The position numbers were made by a program, and so were the translations under genes. The notes beneath the pieces were generated by a model. The model was not told the DNA's origin. It made no database searches and was given only the letters and a program-made list of their open reading frames with translations. This document shows positions 17,062 through 26,313 of a stretch of 64,000 bases of DNA, one piece after another (the first letter of the stretch is position 1; every line of letters starts with the position of its first letter). Source of the stretch: Bin55 sp009840545 (lineage in GTDB: Bacteria; Pseudomonadota; Gammaproteobacteria; Pseudomonadales; Azotimanducaceae); assembly GCA_965208815.1 (NCBI GenBank), contig OZ242357.1, positions 1,798,001 through 1,862,000 of the forward strand, in the 5' to 3' direction.

Positions 17062-19350
17062 CTATGTAAGATAGAACCCTTCTTCGCTGATCGGCATAGT
17101 GCGAACTCTGTGACCACTTGCTGCAAATATTGCGTTGCACACCGCCGGTGCTACTGGAGGGAATGCCGGTTCGCCAAGTCCAGTGGGTGGAAACTCTCCT
17201 GTATCGATGAAGTGAACCGCCACCTCCGGAGTCGAAGGCATCCTGAGCATACGATACCTGTCGAAGTTTGTCTCCTGAACACGCCCGTTTTCAAAGGTGA
17301 CCGATAGATCCATCATCGTCGAGAGCCCATCAATAACAGATCCCTGTACCTGGTTTTCTGCTCCGCTCAAATTGACGATTGGTCCCACATCCGTTGCGGT
17401 AGTGATCTTATGAACGTATAGCTTCCTTCGTTGAACAGATTCCCCGCTTCGATTCTGTCTCGCTCCTTCTGGGTCGCCAACACTAACTTCTGCCACTTGC
17501 GCTACATAGCCTTGGTGGCTGAAATAGAATGCGACTCCCAATCCATGTCCTTTGGGCAATTCTCGTCCCCATCCAGCTTTTTCGGCAGCTAGCTTTACAA
17601 CCCCGCTAGCACGGCCAGTGTGCATCCTTCCTAATCGACGCGGCTCGCCAAGTACTTCAAGCAGGACTTCGAGATGGTCGCGATTTGCAGCATCCGCAAG
17701 CTCGTGCAGGAAGCTCTGTACTACAAACGCGAAAACGTTGGATCCGGGCGCACGCCAAGCGGCACAGCGATTTGTCCACTTGAGGCTAGTCTGTTCCACT
17801 CGCATGTTTGGAACCAAACCGTTCGGAAATACACTTGCATCCAAGGATCCACCCGTTACCGGTCGGTTTCCATCGGCCGTGAAAGTGATGAAGCGATCAC
17901 GCCAACCTGTAATCTTGCCGTCCGCATCGACGCTTCCATCCATTTGATGGAATCCACCCGCACGGAACAGATCGTAGGCAATATCGTCCTCACGCGTCCA
18001 CTGCAACTTGATTGGTACACCAACATGCTTTGCAATGGCTGCTGCTTCGCACACAAAGTCGTTGTATAACCGTCGACCGAATCCACCGCCACATCGCATT
18101 TGATTTAGCGTGACTTTATTCGGGGCAACGCCTACTATCCGGGCTGCAGACCCAATTGCTTGTGGAGGAGTCTGCGTGGGAGCCCACAGTACCAATGCGC
18201 CGTCTTTGAATGACGCCGTGCAGTTCTGGGGTTCTAGGGGTGCGTGACTAACAAAGTGATACTTGTAAAACCCACTTGCGCTTCCTGCACTGGATTCCAA
18301 CGCAGCATCCACATCGCCTTGGTTGACTACTTGCTGCTGTCCGTTTTCGAGCCTTAGTCGATCCGCTTCATTGCTTGCTTGTTCCCAATTGTCCTTCGAT
18401 GCATCGGACTCGTCCCACTCGACTCGGAGTGCTTTTTTGGCCTGCATGGCTTCCCAGGTGCTGTTTGCAACGATCGCGACACCAGGCAACAACTCAGATG
18501 CATTGCCGTTTCCTTCCAGCACAAACGCGTCGACGACGCCAGGCATTTTCTTTACGTCGGCAAGGTTGGCAGAACTAACTGTTCCACCGATCGCTGGACA
18601 CTTTTGATAGACGGCGTACTTGAGCCCCGGAAGAGACTGGTCGATTCCAAAGAGAGGTTCACCTTTGACAATCGCCTCGTTGTCCACACCGGTCAAACGC
18701 GTACCGAGCAATCGAAACTGCTTGGGATCTTTCAACGCAACTTCGCCATCGCTTGGCATCGGAAGACTTGCAGCATCTGCTGCTAACTCCACATACGACA
18801 ACTTGCGTCCACTTGCCGAGTCCACGACATGACTGTTTTGGGTAGCAAGAGTCGCCTTGTCGACGTTCCACTTGTTAGCGGCAGCCCGGATCAGCAAAGA
18901 GCGAGCGGTTGCACCCGCATTACGTAACGTTGCGAAGTTTGTCGGAATCGACATCGACCCGCCCGCGAACTGATAACCATAGGTGCCTGTATCTATCGGT
19001 GCTTGCAAAACCTGGACATCGGACCATGAGGCATCTAGTTCCTCTGCAACGATCATCGGTAGGGAAGTCTTAACTCCTTGCCCAATTTCAGGATTCTTTG
19101 CAAAAATCTGAATTCCATCAGAATCGATCTTCAAGTATCCGTTGGGTTGGAAGGTTGCACTTTCTTGCGCATGTGCTCTTGGTGCGACGGAAGCTAACAT
19201 GAGGCCTCCGCCGACAACCCCAGTGAGCTTTAGGAACTGCCTGCGATCAAGTTTGACGACTCGGAACTCGTCCAGAGCGCTGTTGTGAAGGCGTTGCCCA
19301 TTAACTGCTTCGGCAAGTTCACTAATTCCCGCATAACTTAGGCTAGTCAT
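17062..19350 (-). CDS. Exported molybdenum hydroxylase large subunit (isoquinoline 1-oxidoreductase beta-like)
   Basis: Molybdopterin-binding subunit of 762 residues belonging to the xanthine dehydrogenase/aldehyde oxidase superfamily, closest to the IorB type. A twin-arginine signal (D-R-R-Q-F-L-K-L-T-G followed by a hydrophobic stretch and A-H-A) around residues 35-62 indicates export of the folded enzyme to the periplasm. Cofactor-binding segments visible are R-C-G-G-G-F-G-R-R and, near the C-terminus, G-L-G-E-P, which carries the expected active-site Glu. Its ATG at 19350 shares one base with the TAA of the 2Fe-2S subunit gene (TAATG). Substrate is probably an aldehyde or N-heterocycle; no chaperone or cofactor-maturation gene is adjacent. 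Confidence 0.9.
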   Translation of the reverse strand: MTSLSYAGISELAEAVNGQRLHNSALDEFRVVKLDRRQFLKLTGVVGGGLMLASVAPRAHAQESATFQPNGYLKIDSDGIQIFAKNPEIGQGVKTSLPMIVAEELDASWSDVQVLQAPIDTGTYGYQFAGGSMSIPTNFATLRNAGATARSLLIRAAANKWNVDKATLATQNSHVVDSASGRKLSYVELAADAASLPMPSDGEVALKDPKQFRLLGTRLTGVDNEAIVKGEPLFGIDQSLPGLKYAVYQKCPAIGGTVSSANLADVKKMPGVVDAFVLEGNGNASELLPGVAIVANSTWEAMQAKKALRVEWDESDASKDNWEQASNEADRLRLENGQQQVVNQGDVDAALESSAGSASGFYKYHFVSHAPLEPQNCTASFKDGALVLWAPTQTPPQAIGSAARIVGVAPNKVTLNQMRCGGGFGRRLYNDFVCEAAAIAKHVGVPIKLQWTREDDIAYDLFRAGGFHQMDGSVDADGKITGWRDRFITFTADGNRPVTGGSLDASVFPNGLVPNMRVEQTSLKWTNRCAAWRAPGSNVFAFVVQSFLHELADAANRDHLEVLLEVLGEPRRLGRMHTGRASGVVKLAAEKAGWGRELPKGHGLGVAFYFSHQGYVAQVAEVSVGDPEGARQNRSGESVQRRKLYVHKITTATDVGPIVNLSGAENQVQGSVIDGLSTMMDLSVTFENGRVQETNFDRYRMLRMPSTPEVAVHFIDTGEFPPTGLGEPAFPPVAPAVCNAIFAASGHRVRTMPISEEGFYLT

Positions 19351-19838
19351 TACTCACCTCCCATGTCGTCTGAGAGATTTTGCTTTGCTGCAGTCTTTAC
19401 CGCTTGACGAATGCGGAGATACGTACCACAGCGACAAATATTCGAAGCCATAGCAGAATCAATTTCTTCGTCTTTAGGGTTGGGATTCGTCCTCAGCAGG
19501 GATTCCGCAGCCATGATTTGACCCGATTGACAGTATCCACATTGAGCCACATCGAGGTCTACCCAGGCTTTTTGAAGAGCATTGAGCTCCCCGCTTGGAC
19601 TAGCCAGCCCTTCAATTGTTGTAACTTCCGAATCTCCCACAGATGCGACAGGGAAGATACAAGACTTGGTGGACTTACCATCCAATAGAACAGTACATGC
19701 ACCACACTGACTGATCCCGCAGCCGTACTTGGTTCCAACAAGCCCCAAGGTGTCTCGAAGCACCCACAGAAGCGGGGTTTGAGGATCTAGCTCGGGTAGG
19801 GAAAGTGTTTTGCCGTTTATCTTCAGGTTCAAGCTCAT
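19350..19838 (-). CDS. 2Fe-2S subunit of the molybdenum hydroxylase (IorA-like)
   Basis: Small subunit of 162 residues passing electrons between the molybdenum site and an acceptor. The N-terminal plant-ferredoxin-type cluster is formed by C-G-C-G-I-S-Q-C-G-A-C plus a later Cys, and the C-terminal helical cluster by C-G-Y-C-Q-S-G and I-C-R-C-G-T-Y. It has no signal peptide, so it would be carried out through the Tat route as a complex with the large subunit, as known for this family. It is first in a two-gene operon. No FAD subunit is present, which fits the IorAB-type two-subunit architecture with a cytochrome as likely acceptor. Confidence 0.93.
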   Translation of the reverse strand: MSLNLKINGKTLSLPELDPQTPLLWVLRDTLGLVGTKYGCGISQCGACTVLLDGKSTKSCIFPVASVGDSEVTTIEGLASPSGELNALQKAWVDLDVAQCGYCQSGQIMAAESLLRTNPNPKDEEIDSAMASNICRCGTYLRIRQAVKTAAKQNLSDDMGGE

Positions 19839-20195
19839 AGCGAGTGCGCCTTTTGAAACCTCTGTACCAATATGATAGCCAAGAACTCTATATACATTGC
19901 TTACCCCTGCAGCGACGGTTTCTGCAAGTCAATCAAGCGATATTCCACTAGTCAGAACTCACTAATTTGTCGCCTTACGCAAGTTTTTTCGAGCTCTACT
20001 TTCCCATCGCGATGCTTAGATGGCTACCGAACTGGCCGCAAATTGCGAAAATCCCTTCCACACTTGATAGGTTGTCAGATTGCATTGTTGCTTCTAAGCT
20101 TTGGGACAGCAAAGCAACTAAATAGACGAAGATGTCAATCCTTAAGTGCTCTTAGTCCTTCGCGAAGAGATTAAGCCAAAGGCGATCGATCGACA
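19839..20195. other. Intergenic stretch, nothing identified
   Basis: The 357 bp between the 2Fe-2S subunit start and the broken ADP-ribosylglycohydrolase gene hold no convincing frame, RNA gene or strong hairpin. The promoter of the molybdenum hydroxylase operon must lie in the first part, but no clear -35/-10 pair could be picked. Confidence 0.4.
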
Positions 20196-21110
20196 CTAAT
20201 TTGTTGCAGCTTTGTAAAAGAGCTTTTTGGCCTGATCAACAATGTGGTCTCGACACTTAAGCGCGTGTACCCACCGATGGGGAATCGAATCGTATGACCA
20301 TATTGCTCCGGCGAGCTGGCCCGTAATCGCCCCCACAGTATCGGCGTCCCCGGCTAAATTCACTGCATTGACCAGTGCTTGTTCAAATGATAAAGAGTAG
20401 TGGATGCTCCAAAGCGCCGCCTTGAGACTGTGCACTTCGTAACCAGTGGATTCAATCTGATCCCGTGCCTTGAGTTTCCAATCACCGGCTGCAATCGAAC
20501 AAATCTTCTAAGACGCAGTCCAGGTTCTACATCGCGAAACTTTGTCCTTCGAATCACCCTTTATCGCTTCCACAATCAAAGTGCATTAGTAGTTGCACGC
20601 TTCAATCGATTCTGTTGAAGCGTGGGTGGTACGACTTTATGCGATTGCCATAGACGTTGTTTTTTCAAGGTCGCGATAAAAGAAAATCGGAATGGAAGCC
20701 AATCGCATCAAAGAGCCATTGCCAGAGGTGGAGGGATCGTTGGAGCCGCTTCAGGGGTCACCCGACTGTTCGAAACGATGGTGCGAACTCGAAATCGTGC
20801 TGCCGATATCAAAGCATGTTCCATTCGAAGAGTTTTCCCCGTTTCTCCACCACCGCGCATAGCGCTCCATCGAATCCTTGGCATCAAATGTTCCGTTTGC
20901 CAGCAATGAATCCGCAAGACAAAGCGCCATGCTTGCGTCATCTGTTCAGTCACCGGGCTGCAAATCAAACGGGTCGCCTCCTACTATTTCGGTATGCAAG
21001 GGTTGTAAGTCGCGGCTAGAGAATTCCAGTGTAGTTCCAATCTCTGCAGGAGGCCAGATTGCAAAACACGTGAAAGCAAGCAATTCATTCTCCCGAGACA
21101 GAACAATGAA
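20196..21110 (-). pseudogene. ADP-ribosylglycohydrolase (DraG-like), broken copy 1
   Basis: The minus strand carries, in scattered frames, the landmarks of an ADP-ribosylglycohydrolase. It opens with G-T-T-L-E-F-S-S-R-D and P-L-H-T-E-I-V-G-G, then T-D-D-A-S-M-A-L-C-L-A, then S-G-N-G-S-L-M-R-L-A, and ends with N-L-A-G-D-A-D-T-V-G-A-I-T-G-Q-L-A-G-A. The first G-D metal site and the S-D-D site are altered (a stop sits before T-D-D), and several stops and frameshifts separate the pieces. The enzyme would remove ADP-ribose from proteins using two Mg ions. Its start is lost next to the worn IS fragment upstream. Confidence 0.82.
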
Positions 21111-21154
21111 CGGATGCGTTTCACTGTCGACTCCAAATACGATGCAAGTTTGTA

Positions 21155-21380
21155 TTTCGTGTTAGACGACGTACCATGCACGATAGAAAGCACAGTCCGC
21201 TTGTTTCAGTGAGTTTGTAGTTGCTGAAATCGACCTCAACATTGCGAGGATTTGTTATCTTGACCAGACGCCTCCAGTGCACGTCCCGGATGAGTAGCTT
21301 TCAAATCGCTGATTTAGCGATACGACCTGTTGAAAAAGCGACGGATTTTCTTTGGGAATTTCCCAAGCCTGGTATTAAGG
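21155..21380 (-). mobile_element. Degenerate end of the same IS1380-like element
   Basis: About 225 bp align along their length with the transposase 5' end of the two full copies. In the minus strand they encode N-P-R-N-V-E-V-D-F-S-N-Y-K-L-T, matching the transposase N-terminus, and G-L-C-F-L-S-C-M. The palindrome region (ATCGCTGATTTAGCGATACG) and a worn terminal repeat ending TATTAAGG at 21380 are recognisable. The rest of the element is absent and many substitutions have accumulated, so this is an old insertion, unlike the two nearly identical intact copies. Confidence 0.8.
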
Positions 21381-21445
21381 TAGTCTTGGTTCACAAAATG
21401 CTGTAGTTTATGCTTGGGCTATAAGGAACGCTGCGCTCTTGACGT

Positions 21446-23266
21446 TCAATCTGCGCCCTCACTCTGTTGCAAGTTGGACAAAAAGGATCGTAGATACGTT
21501 AATTGATCGTTCGTGAGAGAAGCAAGAGAATTCTTGTGTAGGGCGAGAATTTCTTCGGCAACTTTGGCCTGAATGCTTTTCGAAGGTAACGCAGAGAGGT
21601 TTTCCAAGAGCTGTTTAGTATTCGTCGAGAGCCAAGTATCGGTGAGGTGCCTAAAATAGTCGAGTTGTTCGTCTTCTGACAGCAAGTGAGACAGTTCTAA
21701 TGCTTCACTCGCTCTATTCGATTCAATGAGACTTTCGCCTACGGATATGAATGACGACTTGCGTGCTGATTCTCTAACCTGCTCCAAAAGCAAAATTGCG
21801 GTGGCAAACTTCCCAGAATCAGCCAAGGAGCTAATCACTTCACTTTCCAATCCCACCATTCCGTGAAAAGAGTGAGGTTCCTCGGAAAGGGCAACTTTTA
21901 TTGCCTCAACGGGGTCGACCAAGGCATAGTGGATCAAGATTCGTTGCATCATTCGAGAACGCCTTTCCGTTGCCCCTGACGCATTTTCGTTTACCCACTT
22001 GAGAGACTCGACCGGGTCTGTCTTTGACCATTCACGAACAAGTAGATACTCTGTTGAAGCATTGATCGAACCTAGGATTGGTCTCAGGCGATCAATCGCT
22101 TCTCCAGCTTTCTGGGGTGAGGATTTCGCAATTGAGCTAATAGCATACGTTACCGATTCTTGCCTCAGTTGCTTCGGCAATGATTGAATCTTGCCCAATA
22201 ATTCTTGAGGGTTCTTCTTAGCCCAAGCTTGAACTACCTGAACTTGAGCTTGTTTACGAATTGAATTCTGTGTGATTTTCGACGTGGCTTCGAAAGCACT
22301 CATCGGGTCGCGTTGGGACCACAAGCTAATCAATCGCGGAATGAATCGTCGTTGACTTTCTGACGACATTTTCAGGCCATGTACAAATGCACCGTATTCG
22401 TCGAGACTCACTATAGAGGCTAGTATTCGGTCGAACATTCGATAATTGACATTAAGCAAGTCTTCCAAGAGATGATCTATCACTTCGAAATCACCCTCGT
22501 GAATCCAGAAACCAGCAATTTGAACTAGCAGGGCTTCTTGCTCTTCATCGGAGATACTGTCTCCAATAACGCTATCCCACGCTTTTTGTGGGTCTTGTAG
22601 GTATTGCAGCGCGTCGGCGGCTCGTATCTGATAGTCCCAGAACATCGCAAATCCCATTCCGATTGCGACCTCTTCTAGATCTTGGTTTGAAAGGACGGTT
22701 GGATCGCTGAAAATTGTTCGTAACAATGTTGACCTCAAAGGTTCATCTAGGTCGTCGGCGGCTCGTAGCGCTCCGTTCGCATCAAGGACCATCCATTCGT
22801 CAAATACGATTTCAAGAAGACTCTTCCATCTAGACCGCGGAAAACTCCACACTTCCTGCAGTGCCTTGTCAGGAAGCGCCGTGGAAAGTTTTCCTATGAG
22901 CAACTCTTGTGCTTCATGTACTCTAGTGCTTGATTCACTCTTTCCACACAGTCTGATCAGTTCAATTAACGATTTCTCATCGAGACTATCAATCTGATGA
23001 AAGTGGCTTTGCCTCCCTATCGACAAAGTCGAGTCACCGAAGAACTCAAGACAGGTGTTTTTGGAGACCACAAGAACAGGATTTTGGGGCTGGTACTCCG
23101 TCGTGCCGCCACTTAGTGTGCTCTCCTCTAATCTCGATTGGTTCACTCGTGCACTTGGAAATAACTGAAAAAGAAGAAAGCCAAGGCACACACCTAAGAC
23201 GGCACCACAAAAGAACAGGGTCCTTCTGCCACGAGAATGCAATAGAAGCTCGAGCAGTCTATTCAT
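21446..23266 (-). CDS. Membrane-anchored helical-repeat protein, paralogue A
   Basis: Protein of 606 residues with no recognised family. A hydrophobic segment near residues 17-36 would act as an uncleaved anchor, leaving about 560 residues outside the membrane. The rest is a chain of alpha-helical units of roughly 30-35 residues with a recurrent W-x-x-x-D/N-P-x-E-A/L-L pattern (for example D-P-V-E-A-I and D-P-M-S-A-F), reminiscent of TPR or HEAT-like solenoids. It ends with L-T-N-D-Q-L-x-x-L-R. The same order of segments, including H-Y-A-L-V-D-P, occurs in its upstream tandem neighbour and more loosely in the protein at 38332. The start ATG at 23266 has a weak ribosome site. Likely an envelope scaffold; function unknown. 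Confidence 0.8.
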   Translation of the reverse strand: MNRLLELLLHSRGRRTLFFCGAVLGVCLGFLLFQLFPSARVNQSRLEESTLSGGTTEYQPQNPVLVVSKNTCLEFFGDSTLSIGRQSHFHQIDSLDEKSLIELIRLCGKSESSTRVHEAQELLIGKLSTALPDKALQEVWSFPRSRWKSLLEIVFDEWMVLDANGALRAADDLDEPLRSTLLRTIFSDPTVLSNQDLEEVAIGMGFAMFWDYQIRAADALQYLQDPQKAWDSVIGDSISDEEQEALLVQIAGFWIHEGDFEVIDHLLEDLLNVNYRMFDRILASIVSLDEYGAFVHGLKMSSESQRRFIPRLISLWSQRDPMSAFEATSKITQNSIRKQAQVQVVQAWAKKNPQELLGKIQSLPKQLRQESVTYAISSIAKSSPQKAGEAIDRLRPILGSINASTEYLLVREWSKTDPVESLKWVNENASGATERRSRMMQRILIHYALVDPVEAIKVALSEEPHSFHGMVGLESEVISSLADSGKFATAILLLEQVRESARKSSFISVGESLIESNRASEALELSHLLSEDEQLDYFRHLTDTWLSTNTKQLLENLSALPSKSIQAKVAEEILALHKNSLASLTNDQLTYLRSFLSNLQQSEGAD

Positions 23267-23305
23267 CTCAGATCTAGGGTTGGGTTCAGGTTACTATCCG
23301 AATAC

Positions 23306-25099
23306 TTAATGCTCGTCCCTAGGTTCAAGCAGTGAGATAACACGTTGCAATTGATCGGTGGACAAGTACTCTCGGTCACCTTGAAATCGCACAACTTGCT
23401 GTGCAACTGCAATCCGTGAAGATGTATCTGGGATTCGAGGCAAATTAACGACCAGATGATCGGGGTTTACAGAGAGCCATTGGAGAGTGAGGTCTCGAAA
23501 ATAGTCTGGTCGAGATGATGGTGGTAATTCTCGGCCAAGCTCCACAGCTTCATTGAGTAGGTTGAAGTCAATAAGGTTTTTGCCAACCATCAGAAAGGAG
23601 TGAAGTCGAGCAGAATCTGGGATTTCTCTCATCATTGGTAGCACCACATCGAATAGACCATTTGACGCTAAAGATTGAATCACCGAGTACTCTAATCTAT
23701 CGGTGGGCCGAATCGATTCGTTCTCTGGTTGTGCACGTGCCACCTCGAGTGCTCGAGTAGGGTCAACGAGCGCAAAGTGGACTAGGACTTCTCTTAGAAG
23801 CTTCTGTCGAAGCACGTTAGTCTCCTCAGTATCTCTGATATCGTCGATCACCCAGTCCAACGCAGCGGCTGCGTCCGATCGGGACCATTCAGCGATGAGG
23901 AACTCCTTGGCTTGCCTAGTATCTTCGTCCTGTAGGTCCAATTGTTGCAGGTACTGAACGGCATCCTCATATTTGTCCAACCTCGCAAGTTTGCGTATAG
24001 CATTTGCAATTACCCGATAGCGATTCTCCTGAAGTATCGAATCTAGATTCTCTAATACCTCCGAGGGCTTTTGCACCGACCAACCCCACTCTATGTGATC
24101 TCGAAGCTCTCGTCGCCTGACAGAGTCGGAGAGTTGAGACACCACGAGGAAAGCCTCACTTACATCACTTGCGATCCAAGCATCAAGAATAGCGGGTTGG
24201 AGAATCTCTTGTACATTTGGCGCGAAGTTCTGCACATCTTCCCAAGCCGTTCGGTAGTCATGTCTAGTAGCCTCAGCTACCAGTCTACGTTGGAGAGGCG
24301 TGTGAATTAGGCTATGAGTCTGCAACAACTCAAAAAGAGGAAGAAGGACATTAGAGCCTTCGATGGCAACCCACGCTTGGACAATTTCAAGTAGCAATTC
24401 AAGCTGGAAATTATTCTCAATGCTGTCAGTTAAAGTCTTTTCCAATGCCCGTTTGGGCTGGTGCAACAACGCTCTGGCACTCTCTTTACCGAGCACACTT
24501 TCCGCGACGAACTCCACCCCGTACTTGCGCGCTTCGAGTAAACGCTGAGGTTCTGCTAAGTCACTCCGAGTAACGAGCACTACGCGGATGGCATGATGCC
24601 TCAAATAGCCGGAAAGCGACGCGGCTTTACTCAGTGCCACGCTAAAATTGGACTTGGACCACTCCGAAAACACCACTGAAACGAGCGTTCGCCAATTGGT
24701 ATTCGGCAGTTCCCATACTTTCTCTAGTGCACCTTCACTATCGATTCTGGCAAGCTCAACGAACAGTAAGTTCTGTACCGATTGAAGACGAGGATCCGAG
24801 TTCCACGTCAATGATTCCTCGATCAGCGCTATTAAATTTGCTTTCCCCCAACCTCTCGATAGTGAGTTCAAGTATTTTCTTCGATTGAATGGACTGTCGA
24901 TTTCAAGCAGATCCGATAAACGCACACTACCTTGAGAGCCAATGTAATCGTTCTGAGGATCATTGTTCAGGTGCACTGATCCCTCTATTTCTGAATTACT
25001 TGCTGTCGCTTGGAGTACGATGCACACTGCAACAGTTGTACAGCAGCCCAATAACATACCGGCAATTAGTGGAATAGAGAAATAGCTAAGTGGTTTCAT
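23306..25099 (-). CDS. Membrane-anchored helical-repeat protein, paralogue B
   Basis: Tandem paralogue of the next gene, 40 bp upstream of it and on the same strand, about 597 residues from the ATG at 25099 (a GTG at 25126 is also in frame). An N-terminal hydrophobic segment (residues 6-32) contains L-L-G-C but continues hydrophobic after the Cys, so an anchor is likelier than a lipoprotein. The solenoid shows the same landmarks: N-T-N-W-R-T-L, D-W-V-I-D-D, H-F-A-L-V-D-P, R-P-D-Y-F-R-D-L-T, and a closing L-S-T-D-Q-L. The two genes probably form an operon and arose by duplication. No catalytic motif is visible in either. Confidence 0.8.
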   Translation of the reverse strand: MKPLSYFSIPLIAGMLLGCCTTVAVCIVLQATASNSEIEGSVHLNNDPQNDYIGSQGSVRLSDLLEIDSPFNRRKYLNSLSRGWGKANLIALIEESLTWNSDPRLQSVQNLLFVELARIDSEGALEKVWELPNTNWRTLVSVVFSEWSKSNFSVALSKAASLSGYLRHHAIRVVLVTRSDLAEPQRLLEARKYGVEFVAESVLGKESARALLHQPKRALEKTLTDSIENNFQLELLLEIVQAWVAIEGSNVLLPLFELLQTHSLIHTPLQRRLVAEATRHDYRTAWEDVQNFAPNVQEILQPAILDAWIASDVSEAFLVVSQLSDSVRRRELRDHIEWGWSVQKPSEVLENLDSILQENRYRVIANAIRKLARLDKYEDAVQYLQQLDLQDEDTRQAKEFLIAEWSRSDAAAALDWVIDDIRDTEETNVLRQKLLREVLVHFALVDPTRALEVARAQPENESIRPTDRLEYSVIQSLASNGLFDVVLPMMREIPDSARLHSFLMVGKNLIDFNLLNEAVELGRELPPSSRPDYFRDLTLQWLSVNPDHLVVNLPRIPDTSSRIAVAQQVVRFQGDREYLSTDQLQRVISLLEPRDEH

Positions 25100-25199
25100 A
25101 GTGCTTTGGCTATTCACTCTCCACACTCAACACAATGTGACTCGAAAGCGGTCCGATGTAGGGATGTACGCACTAAGCCTCTTCTCTTGATATGGATCA

Positions 25200-25848
25200 A
25201 CAGGAGACCCACGCTACATGAAAGCATATAAACCTGTCGGGACCCCACCTCGCGCCGAGTCTGCGAATGAACGCTTTGGCCTGACGGTGGAGGTTGGCGA
25301 CCATGCGTCCAAAATATTCGATTCCATCGCCGGTGTCGTTGTTGTCATTGCTTGTGTCCTTTCCGTTCATGTATCGGCGACATATAGGCCGCTACGTTAG
25401 CCGAATTGTTAGGCCGACTCATTCTCGGAAGATCCGACACTATCCCTTCAGCTGCTCCAACGTCTTGTTGCCGAGGGCCTCGAGCGCCACCTTGTGCGAA
25501 CGTCACAACGTTCGCGGGGCGAATCCCTCTTTTCCGAACTGGTGCAAGTCGTCCAGGGATCGATGTCTCTTCGCCAAAGCCTCGAGAAACACCGACAACT
25601 TCGCTGGCTCGTGCATTCGGGCGAACGGGGTGTCCGTCCTTCAATTGAAGATACGTCCTCAGCCTCCTTGAGAAGGAGGGCAGCATCGAAAGCGCTGCGA
25701 TTGTCGGGAGTCACGGCCGTGGCGATACTCCTTATTCTTTCCTCGGTGCGGACACCTCCTGACTTGGGTCATCCATTTGTTGAAATTTTCCAGAGCTCCA
25801 GTCTTTTTCGACTGGTGCGCAACAAACAGGCACAATCCTACAGCTTGT
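25200..25848. other. Decayed, comparatively GC-rich stretch
   Basis: The sequence between paralogue B and the second broken glycohydrolase is richer in G+C than its neighbours. It yields only short minus-strand pieces that read like parts of real proteins (for example D-N-R-S-A-F-D-A-A-L-L-L-K-E-A and G-R-M-V-A-N-L-H-R-Q-A-K), broken by stops and frameshifts. No family was recognised. It looks like foreign DNA in an advanced state of decay. Confidence 0.35.
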
Positions 25849-26052
25849 TCAACTCTTCCGAGGACAGATTGCCATGCTGGTGTCATCAGACCATTCTCCC
25901 GCTTGCAATCCAAATGGACCTCCTCCCATCATTTCGGTATGCAGCGGACATTGGTCTCGGCCCGCAAATTCCAACGTAGTACCCAAGGCATCACCAACTG
26001 CCAAACCGACCAACGCACCAATAGCTCGACTCACTTTGCTTGTATCACACAT
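25849..26052 (-). pseudogene. ADP-ribosylglycohydrolase (DraG-like), N-terminal fragment, copy 2
   Basis: A 67-codon frame encodes only the family N-terminus: G-A-L-V-G-L-A-V-G-D-A-L-G-T-T-L-E-F, P-L-H-T-E-M-M-G-G-G-P-F and W-S-D-D-T-S-M-A-I. Here the first metal site and the S-D-D-T metal site are intact, unlike in copy 1. The frame then ends (C-P-R-K-S-stop), and nothing downstream resembles the remaining 200 or more residues of the enzyme. It is therefore a truncated gene from a closely related but separate copy, since the two share the P-L-H-T-E segment with differences. Confidence 0.8.
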
Positions 26053-26313
26053 GCTCTCTTGCGGTAGGTCTCGTGACTATTGAATCGCCTATTGAACACG
26101 AAAGTACCTGCATGAATCATCAAGCCTCGTTCTCAAACTCCTGAATCAACCAAGCTGACGTGTCAAAGACCGTAAGCCAACGTTATAGACTGCCACCAGT
26201 AATCTCTATGACTCGCGAAGAGGAATGAGTTGCTTTTCTTTTTTGAACAGCATCTCATCCCACCTTATTAACCATGTCTCTGAACCTGATTCAGTACGAA
26301 ATTTGGAGTGATC

